Positions 58,029 through 64,000 of a stretch of 64,000 nt of DNA are shown here, one piece after another. Source of the DNA: Acuticoccus sp. MNP-M23 (GTDB taxonomy: Bacteria; Pseudomonadota; Alphaproteobacteria; Rhizobiales; Amorphaceae); assembly GCF_031195445.1 (NCBI RefSeq), contig NZ_CP133480.1:2093501-2157500 (forward strand). The letters are read 5' to 3'. The notes beneath the pieces are model-generated. The model was not told the origin of the DNA and ran no database searches. It saw only the letters and a list, made by a program, of their open reading frames with translations. Position numbers and translations under genes: made by a program. Within the stretch, counting starts at the first letter, position 1, and each line of letters opens with the position of its first letter.

Positions 58029-59006
58029 ATGCGATTGACCCGCACATTTGCGGTCGCTGGCTTGTTGCTGGCAACACTGTCGACAGCCAATGCCGAGCGG
58101 ACCCTTAAACTGAACGGTGTGCAGCCCCCCTCGCACCCCGCATCCATGACGCATGAGTTCTTCGCCGACCGGGTAGAGACACTCACCGACGGTTCGCTGA
58201 AGATCGACGTCAATCACGCCCGCGCCCTCGGCGATGCCGTGGAATCGGTCCAGAGCCTGCGTGACGGGACGCTTGGCTTCGTCACCGTCTCCGCGTCGAA
58301 CCTGTCGCAGATCGACAAGCGGATGGACATGTTCTCGCTGCCGTTCCTTTTCAAGAACGCGGACCACTACTGGAACTACCTGACCTCCGCCAATGCCGAC
58401 GCCTTCGTCGAACCGCTGCAGAAAAAGGGCATCCGCGTTCTCGCCTTCATCGATTCGGGTGCGCGCAACTTCTTTGCCGACACCCCGATCCGTTCGCCGG
58501 ACGACATCAAGGGCAAGAAGATCCGCGTGATGGCGTCCCCGGTGCAGGTGAAGATGATCGAGGCCATGGGCGGCACCGGCGTGCCGATCGCGTGGGGCGA
58601 CCTTTACAACGCACTGCAGACCGGCGTTGTCGATGGGGCTGAAAACAACCACCCCTCCGTCTTCACGATGAAGTTCTTCGAGGTGTCGGACTACTACACG
58701 CTCGACGAACATGCCCGCATTCCGGACATGCTGCTCGTCTCCGAAGATGTCTACCAGAGCCTTTCGGATGAAGAGAAAGCCGCAGTCGACAAGGCCGCTG
58801 ACGAGGCCGAAGCCTACATGCGCGGCGCCTGGGCGGCGTCTTCGCAGATGTCTCTCGACCAGCTGCGTCCGCTGTTCAGCGAAATTGTCGAGCCCGAGAA
58901 GCAGCCCTTCATCGACGCGGTGACGACGCTGCTGGAAGAAGAAGGCGAGGCGCTCGGCGTTGCGACCGAGGTCAACGCCCTCCTGGAATCCGGCAAGAAC
59001 TACTAA
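58029..59006 (+). CDS. TRAP transporter substrate-binding protein (DctP family)
   Basis: This 325-aa exported protein has a signal peptide (1-22, cleavage likely after ANA) and a DctP fold: the conserved Arg is in KGKKIRVMASPVQVKMIEAM, and the GDLYNALQTGVVDGAENNH segment is the family hallmark. It captures carboxylates or sugar acids for the two membrane subunits encoded downstream. GGAAGGAACGTACC precedes the ATG at 58029. It opens a three-gene operon; the divergent gene is a Gfo/Idh/MocA oxidoreductase that could use the imported solute. Confidence 0.94.
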   Translation: MRLTRTFAVAGLLLATLSTANAERTLKLNGVQPPSHPASMTHEFFADRVETLTDGSLKIDVNHARALGDAVESVQSLRDGTLGFVTVSASNLSQIDKRMDMFSLPFLFKNADHYWNYLTSANADAFVEPLQKKGIRVLAFIDSGARNFFADTPIRSPDDIKGKKIRVMASPVQVKMIEAMGGTGVPIAWGDLYNALQTGVVDGAENNHPSVFTMKFFEVSDYYTLDEHARIPDMLLVSEDVYQSLSDEEKAAVDKAADEAEAYMRGAWAASSQMSLDQLRPLFSEIVEPEKQPFIDAVTTLLEEEGEALGVATEVNALLESGKNY

Positions 59007-59034
59007 GCCCTACCCGAACGGACGGACGCGCACG

Positions 59035-59541
59035 ATGGCGCTCTTCAATCGCTTGGTCGATGCCGTGGTCTGGCTGGTGCGCGCTGTCGCACTGTGCCAG
59101 GCCGCGGCGCTGTTCCTGATCGTCATCGTCACCGTGGTGATGCGCTACGTCTTCAACGACGTGATCTCGTGGTCCGAGGAAGTCCCGCGCTACCTCCTCA
59201 TCTGGCTCGGCTTCCTCGGCGCTGCCGCCGGCGTCGATGCCAAGGACCATGTGGCATTCACCCTCCTCCTCGACAGCTTGCGCGGCTGGCCGGGGCGCAT
59301 CCTCTCTACGCTGATCGACCTCGGGATCATCGCATTCGGTGCGGTCATCCTGATTTACGGCGCAGAGCTTGCCGAGCGCTTCGGCGCCGACACGATGACG
59401 GCGCTGCCCTACACCAACATCTGGTTCTACGCCGCCGCGCCCATCTCCGGCGCCCTGATGATCCTGTTTGCCGTGCGCAACCAGCTCAACGCCTGGCTTG
59501 GCATCGAACGTCGCCCCGCGTTCGCCCCCCTATACGAGTGA
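59035..59541 (+). CDS. TRAP transporter small permease (DctQ family)
   Basis: This 168-aa protein has four transmembrane spans and the DctQ core VVMRYVFNDVISWSEEVPRY. It links the binding protein to the large DctM subunit. The ATG at 59035 lies 28 bases after the DctP gene and the stop is four bases before the DctM start, so the three genes form one operon. Confidence 0.93.
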   Translation: MALFNRLVDAVVWLVRAVALCQAAALFLIVIVTVVMRYVFNDVISWSEEVPRYLLIWLGFLGAAAGVDAKDHVAFTLLLDSLRGWPGRILSTLIDLGIIAFGAVILIYGAELAERFGADTMTALPYTNIWFYAAAPISGALMILFAVRNQLNAWLGIERRPAFAPLYE

Positions 59542-59545
59542 ACGC

Positions 59546-60835
59546 ATGACTGTTCTGGTACTGGTGAGTGCGTTCGTCCTGTTGATGATCTTCGGCATGC
59601 CGATCGCGTTCGCCATCGGCATCGCCTCCGCCATTGCCGCGATGACGATGGATGTCATGACCAACATGACCATCGTCCGGCGGATGATCTTCGGCATCAA
59701 CTCCTTCCCGCTGCTGGCGGTGATCTTCTTCGTCTTCACCGGCGTGGTGATGGCCAACGGCGGCGTTGCCGGCCGCCTCGTGCGCCTTGCCGAGGTGATT
59801 GTCGGGCGGCTGCCCGGCGGGCTCGGGCAGATCAACGTCATGTCGTCGATGCTGTTCGGCGGCGTCTCGGGGTCGGCGGTGGCGGACGTGTCGTCCATCG
59901 GCCGGATGATGATCGAGGCGATGGAAAAGGACGGTTACACCCGCCGTTTCGCCACGGCGCTGACGCTGGCCTCGGCCACCATGGGGCCGATCATCCCGCC
60001 CTCGATCTCGATGATCCTCTACGCCTATATCGCAGGCTCGGTCTCCGTCGGCGCACTGCTGCTGGCTGGCCTCACGCCGGGGCTGATGATCGGCGGCGGC
60101 CTGCTGCTGATCGCCTACATCCACGGCCGGATGTACCACAACACCCGCACCCCCAAGCTGACCGGCCGCGAGAAGTTGATGCGCGTGGTCGACGGCGGGC
60201 TGGGTCTGATGACCCTCGTCATCATCCTCGGCGGCATCACGACGGGCGTCTTCACCGCCACCGAGGCCGGTGCGATCGCCGCAGTCTACGCCCTGTTCCT
60301 GACGATGTGCGTCTACCGCGAGATCAAGATCGGCCAGCTTCCGGCGCTGATGTGGGAGAGCATCGTCACCACCGCCGTGGTGCTGTTCCTGATCGCCACC
60401 ACGTCGATCTTCACGTTCATCCTCACCTACGAGAACGTGCCGCAGTGGGTCTCCACCAACGTCCTCGACATCACCGACAACAAATATCTCCTGCTCCTCA
60501 TCATCAACATACTCTTGCTGGTGACGGGCCTCTTCATCGACCTCACGCCCGCGCTCATCATGCTGGTGCCGATCCTCCTGCCGCTTGCCACAGCCATGGG
60601 GCTGGACCTTGTGCACCTCGGCGTCATCATGGTGGTCAACCTCACCTTCGGCCTCATCACCCCGCCGGTGGGCACGGCGCTGTTCGTCGGCTGCCGGATT
60701 GCGCGGATCTCGATGGTGGAGATCGTCCCGCCGCTGCTGCCGATGCTCGGCATCATGGTGGTGGTGCTCGGGATCGTGACCTACTTCCCGGCGACCTTCA
60801 TGTGGGCGCCGCGCCTGTTCGGCTTCGCGCCGTAG
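59546..60835 (+). CDS. TRAP transporter large permease (DctM family)
   Basis: This 429-aa protein has about 12 hydrophobic spans, the large subunit of a sodium-coupled TRAP importer. Typical DctM segments are MLFGGVSGSAVADVSSIGR, ATMGPIIPPSISMILYAYIA and LTFGLITPPVGTALFVGC. The ATG at 59546 follows the DctQ stop by four bases. Substrate choice lies mainly in the DctP protein. Confidence 0.95.
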   Translation: MTVLVLVSAFVLLMIFGMPIAFAIGIASAIAAMTMDVMTNMTIVRRMIFGINSFPLLAVIFFVFTGVVMANGGVAGRLVRLAEVIVGRLPGGLGQINVMSSMLFGGVSGSAVADVSSIGRMMIEAMEKDGYTRRFATALTLASATMGPIIPPSISMILYAYIAGSVSVGALLLAGLTPGLMIGGGLLLIAYIHGRMYHNTRTPKLTGREKLMRVVDGGLGLMTLVIILGGITTGVFTATEAGAIAAVYALFLTMCVYREIKIGQLPALMWESIVTTAVVLFLIATTSIFTFILTYENVPQWVSTNVLDITDNKYLLLLIINILLLVTGLFIDLTPALIMLVPILLPLATAMGLDLVHLGVIMVVNLTFGLITPPVGTALFVGCRIARISMVEIVPPLLPMLGIMVVVLGIVTYFPATFMWAPRLFGFAP

Positions 60836-60970
60836 CGGCACGCTGCTTTCAGGCCGTGCTGCAGGTGCGCTGGCGATGTTGCGGTGCCGCAAGATTGCGC
60901 TTGCACGCTACGTTCGAGGTGGCCAATTGGGGCAGTGCGGCCGCGCGCCGGACCAACTGGGGAGCCTGCC

Positions 60971-61711
60971 ATGATTTCTGCCGACGATATCCGGCGCAAC
61001 GCCTTTGCAATGCCGTTCACCTCGCCGGCCTACCCGGTCGGCCCGTACCGGTTCGTCAACCGCGAATTCATGATCATCACCTACCGGACTGACCGCGAGG
61101 CGCTGGAAAAGGTGGTGCCCGAGCCGCTTGAAATCGCCGACCCGGTGGTGAGCTTCGAGTGGATCAAGATGCCGGACTCCAACGGCTTCGGCGCCTACAC
61201 CGAAGCCGGGCAGGTGATCCCGGTGACGCTGGACGGCAAGCCCGGCGCCTACGTCCACGCCATGTACCTGGACGACGGGCCTCCCATCCTCGGCGGCCGC
61301 GAACTCTGGGGCTTTCCGAAAAAGCTCGCTCAGCCCGCGCTGTCGGTGAACAAGGAGACGCTGGTCGGCACGCTTGAATTTTCGGGTGTGCGCTGCGCCA
61401 CCGGCACCATGGGCTACAAGCACAAGGACCTTGTGGAGGCCGACGTGATGAAGAGCCTCACCGCGCCCAACTACCTCCTGAAAATCATTCCGCACGTGGA
61501 CGGTTCGGCCCGCGTCTGCGAGCTGGTCAAATACCACATGACCGACATCACCTATAAAGGCGCGTGGTCCGGCCCGGCGGCGCTGGACCTCATCCCCCAC
61601 GCGCTGGCGCCGGTGTCCGCACTGCCGGTGCGCGAGATCATCGGCGCGAAGCATATCCTGTGCGATCTGACACTGGGGCTCGGCGAGGTGGTGAAGGACT
61701 ACCTCGCCTGA
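60971..61711 (+). CDS. Acetoacetate decarboxylase-family protein
   Basis: This 246-aa protein has the acetoacetate decarboxylase fold. The Schiff-base lysine region is [15 protein letters not shown], with the tandem Lys of the family, and the segment around [16 protein letters not shown] matches the N-terminal half. Enzymes decarboxylate acetoacetate to acetone or act on related beta-keto acids; some relatives are aldolase- or dehydratase-like, so the reaction is open. GGGGAGCCTGCC precedes the ATG at 60971, 135 bases after the TRAP operon; it may share that transcript. Confidence 0.88.
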   Translation: MISADDIRRNAFAMPFTSPAYPVGPYRFVNREFMIITYRTDREALEKVVPEPLEIADPVVSFEWIKMPDSNGFGAYTEAGQVIPVTLDGKPGAYVHAMYLDDGPPILGGRELWGFPKKLAQPALSVNKETLVGTLEFSGVRCATGTMGYKHKDLVEADVMKSLTAPNYLLKIIPHVDGSARVCELVKYHMTDITYKGAWSGPAALDLIPHALAPVSALPVREIIGAKHILCDLTLGLGEVVKDYLA

Positions 61712-61715
61712 ACCG

Positions 61716-62462
61716 TCAGACCGGCCCGTCGACGATGATGACGGGCATCCCGCGCGAGCAGTGCTCGATGCGGGCATCCACGCGCCACACGTCGCGCAGC
61801 AGTTCGGCGGTGACGATTTCGCGCGTGGGGCCGCAGGCGAGCAGGCGGCCGTTCGCAACCACCATCGCGGTTTCGCAGTAGCGCAGCGCATGGTTGAGGT
61901 CGTGCAGCGCAATCAGCACGGCCATGCCGCGGCGGGCGGCAATGTCCTTCATGAAGGACAGGACCTCGATCTGGCGGTTGAGGTCGAGCGCGGAGGTGGG
62001 CTCGTCCATCAGAAGCACGCGCGGGTCGCGCACCAGCGCCTGCGCCACCGCCACCAGCTGGCGCTGCCCGCCGGAGAGGGCGCCGAGGTTGCGGAACGCG
62101 AGGTCCTCGATCTTGAGCGCCGCCAGAAGGTCGTCGATCCGCGCAAGCTCGGTGTCGGCGACACGCCAGCCCGCACCCTGCTTGGCCGCAAGCAGGATCG
62201 ATTCGTACACCGTCAGCACCGCATTGGCGCCGGTGTCCTGCGGCATGTAGGCGACGCGGCCTTCCGCCTCGGCGGAGAGGTGGACGACGCCCGGCCCCTT
62301 CACCAGCCCCGCAACGCGGCGGAAGAGGCTCGACTTGCCGGCAGCGTTGGGGCCGATCACGGCCGTCAGCGTTCCGCCGGTGAGGGGAGGGGTGGTGACA
62401 CCGTCGACGACCGGGGTACGGCCATAGCGTGCACCGATGTTTTCGAGTGTGAGGCTCACCAT
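61716..62462 (-). CDS. FecE/BtuD-type ABC transporter ATP-binding protein
   Basis: This 248-aa ATPase has Walker A GPNAAGKSS, signature LSGGQRQLV, Walker B VLLMDEPTSALDL and switch His in ALHDLNHALRYC. It belongs to the iron-siderophore/cobalamin type and powers the FecCD-type permease encoded upstream, with which it overlaps by seven bases. The ATG at 62462 is the start that gives the standard length. The stop is four bases from the convergent acetoacetate decarboxylase gene. Confidence 0.93.
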   Translation of the reverse strand: MVSLTLENIGARYGRTPVVDGVTTPPLTGGTLTAVIGPNAAGKSSLFRRVAGLVKGPGVVHLSAEAEGRVAYMPQDTGANAVLTVYESILLAAKQGAGWRVADTELARIDDLLAALKIEDLAFRNLGALSGGQRQLVAVAQALVRDPRVLLMDEPTSALDLNRQIEVLSFMKDIAARRGMAVLIALHDLNHALRYCETAMVVANGRLLACGPTREIVTAELLRDVWRVDARIEHCSRGMPVIIVDGPV

Positions 62463-63514
62463 GCGCGGCGCTGTATCGTGAAGATGAGGGAAATGAAGAA
62501 CGGCACGCCCACCAGCGCGGTGATCACCCCGATGGGCAGGATCGCGCCCGGAATGAGCGATTTGGACACCACCGAGGTCGCCGACAAAATCAGCGCGCCG
62601 GACAGCATCGATGCCGGCAGGAAATAGCGCTGGTCTTCCCCCACAAGCATCCGCGCAATGTGCGGGCCGACAAGGCCGATGAACCCGATGGTGCCGACGA
62701 ACGACACCGGAATGGCCGCCAGCACGGAGACCAGCAGCATGGTTTCGAGCCTGAGGCGGCCGACCCTGACGCCGAAGCTCGCCGCCTTGTCGTCGCCGAG
62801 CCGCAGCGCGGTAAGCGCCCAGGCATGGCGGGCGAACAGCGGAACGGCGATGGCAAGGGTGAGGGCGGTGACGCCGACCTTCACCCACGTCGCCTTGACC
62901 AGCGAACCCATGGTCCAGAACACCACGGCGGCCAGCGCCTGCTCGGTGGCGAGATATTGCAGGAGCGCCAGCGCGGCGTTGAACGAGAACACCAGCGCGA
63001 TGCCGAGAAGGATGATCGTCTCCGTCGTGGCGCCGCGAAGCTGGCTGAAGAAATGAATGATGACGGCCGCCAGCATCGCCATCAGGAACGCGTTGATGGG
63101 AATGACATAGTCGACGAACGCCGGGACGATCGCGACGCCCAGCACCACCGCGAGCGCAGCGCCGAAGCCGGCCGCGGCGGAGATGCCAAGCGTGAAGGGG
63201 CTCGCCAGCGGGTTGGCAAGGATCGTCTGCATCTGCGCGCCCGCGGCCGACAGTGCGGCACCCACCACCACCGCCATCATCGCGATGGGCATGCGGATCT
63301 GCCAGATGACCACGCGGACCTGCTCGTCCATGGCGCCGGGGTTGAGGAGTGCCCGGAACACCGTGCCGAGGCTGTAGCGGGCAGGGCCGTTGGCAACGTC
63401 GATGGCGACGGAGAGGACCAGAACGCAGGCAAGCCCGCCAAGGATGGCGAGCCGTTTTGCCGACAGCGCGCGGTAGGAGCCGCGCGCCGTGCCATGTGTG
63501 AAAGCGAGGGCCAT
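62456..63514 (-). CDS. FecCD-family ABC transporter permease
   Basis: This 352-aa permease has about 10 hydrophobic spans and the FecCD motifs VWQIRMPIAMMAVVVGAALS-like, GAQMQTILANPLASPFTLGI and GTIGFIGLVGPHIARML. It imports iron-siderophore, haem or cobalamin-like ligands. The ATG at 63514 shares one base with the stop of the binding-protein gene (TGATG). No TonB-dependent receptor lies in the window, although one may be beyond its end. Confidence 0.94.
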   Translation of the reverse strand: MALAFTHGTARGSYRALSAKRLAILGGLACVLVLSVAIDVANGPARYSLGTVFRALLNPGAMDEQVRVVIWQIRMPIAMMAVVVGAALSAAGAQMQTILANPLASPFTLGISAAAGFGAALAVVLGVAIVPAFVDYVIPINAFLMAMLAAVIIHFFSQLRGATTETIILLGIALVFSFNAALALLQYLATEQALAAVVFWTMGSLVKATWVKVGVTALTLAIAVPLFARHAWALTALRLGDDKAASFGVRVGRLRLETMLLVSVLAAIPVSFVGTIGFIGLVGPHIARMLVGEDQRYFLPASMLSGALILSATSVVSKSLIPGAILPIGVITALVGVPFFISLIFTIQRRAW

Positions 63515-64000
63515 CAATCCTCGCCGAGCGAAGTAAAGTAGCCGGGGTCGTACGCGACCGGCAGGAATCTCTCGTGCAGTTCCTTGAAGGTGGCTTCGGG
63601 GTCGAGATCGGGGAAGAGGTCCGGGTGCAGCCACTTTGCCATCTGCTGGATGACCACGAACTGGTAGGGGCTGTTGTAGAACTGGTGCCATACGGCGTGG
63701 ACGTTGTTCGTTTCGGCAGCCTTGACGCCGGTGAAGGCGGGGCGGTCCATCAGTGCTGCGAGCTTGTCGTGGGCCAGCGCCATGTCGGAATTGGGACCAA
63801 GGCCGACCCAGCCGCCGACGGGGTTGTAGGCGGCCCATTCCGCGCCGGTGACGATGACCGAGTCCGGATCGGAGGCGATGATCTGCTCGGGGTTCACGGT
63901 GCCGAAGGTCCCGGGAATGATGTCCTTGGCCAGATTGATGCCACCGGCCAGCTCCACCATCGTGCCGAAATTCTCGTTGCCGAACGACATGCAGCATTCG
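63514..64000 (-). CDS. Iron/cobalamin-type ABC substrate-binding protein, 5' end missing
   Basis: Only the C-terminal part is in the window; the frame remains open at base 64000, so the start lies beyond. The visible segment (SFGNENFGTMVELAGGINLA, IIASDPDSVIVTGAEW, FPDLDPEATFKELHERFLPV) fits the type III periplasmic binding fold (FecB/BtuF). It opens the operon with the FecCD permease and the ATPase downstream. The ligand, such as a ferric siderophore, haem or cobalamin, cannot be told. Confidence 0.85.
   Translation of the reverse strand, partial: ECCMSFGNENFGTMVELAGGINLAKDIIPGTFGTVNPEQIIASDPDSVIVTGAEWAAYNPVGGWVGLGPNSDMALAHDKLAALMDRPAFTGVKAAETNNVHAVWHQFYNSPYQFVVIQQMAKWLHPDLFPDLDPEATFKELHERFLPVAYDPGYFTSLGED

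Noticed and set aside
59486..60892. A 468-aa minus-strand frame opposite the TRAP large permease.
   Set aside because: Composition is almost entirely His, Asp, Arg and Glu, the reverse reading of hydrophobic codons; not a protein-like sequence.

Overview
The window is GC-rich, densely coded chromosomal DNA with many short overlaps between consecutive genes (ATGA, GTGA or TGATG junctions). Several traits point to an alphaproteobacterium, probably Hyphomicrobiales or a related order: three tripartite tricarboxylate (TTT) transporters, single-ATPase sugar ABC genes, GntR/FCD regulators and a bacteriochlorophyll-type 8-vinyl reductase (bciA). That placement is inference. I saw no rRNA, tRNA, CRISPR array, transposase or integrase.

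Layout. 1-3.8 kb: the 3' part of a large autotransporter, an unknown 161-aa protein and a DUF3883 protein. 3.8-11.1 kb: an IclR regulator divergent from a DHDPS-family lyase, convergent with a six-gene leftward operon (SDR, GntR, RraA-type aldolase, TTT system A). 11.2-15.8 kb: a leftward block with two methyltransferases, a PhyH dioxygenase, a fatty acid desaturase and two small proteins, one of only 53 aa. 16.1-21.3 kb: an SDR / RraA / DHDPS-like / GMC oxidoreductase operon divergent from a LysR gene. 21.3-30.8 kb: TTT systems B and C, each with a GntR gene at the end, around an IlvD/Edd dehydratase. 31.1-34.0 kb: a rightward operon of D-2-hydroxyacid dehydrogenase, RraA-type protein and FMN-dependent L-2-hydroxyacid dehydrogenase. 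34.1-36.8 kb: a lytic transglycosylase lipoprotein and a CBM2-GH5-Calx-beta cellulase-like protein. 37-40.8 kb: a sugar ABC transporter with a divergent binding protein, then a LysE exporter. 40.9-45.3 kb: a 1464-aa RTX protein with a GH64-like domain. 45.4-51.7 kb: an amino-acid-type ABC transporter with an M29/NicX-like protein, an IPNS-like oxygenase, an AhpD-like protein, a creatininase-family hydrolase and arfB. 51.8-55.9 kb: a Na+/H+ antiporter and an M10 RTX metalloprotease. 55.9-64 kb: bciA with a Gfo/Idh/MocA oxidoreductase, a TRAP transporter, an acetoacetate decarboxylase-like protein and a FecBCD-type ABC transporter whose binding protein runs off the window.

How the genes fit together. 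From about 4 to 34 kb the window looks like a catabolic island for carboxylic and hydroxy or sugar acids. Acids enter through TTT importers and are oxidised by SDR, GMC, NAD- and FMN-dependent dehydrogenases. They are dehydrated by the IlvD protein and probably cleaved by RraA- and DHDPS-type lyases. Each block has its own GntR, IclR or LysR regulator, and inverted repeats lie in several of the divergent or upstream regions. A second theme is secretion: the GH64-like, M10 and perhaps GH5 proteins lack an obvious Sec signal, and two or three of them end in a DF-x-F type C-terminus expected of type I secretion substrates. The substrates of all transporters are unknown from sequence alone.
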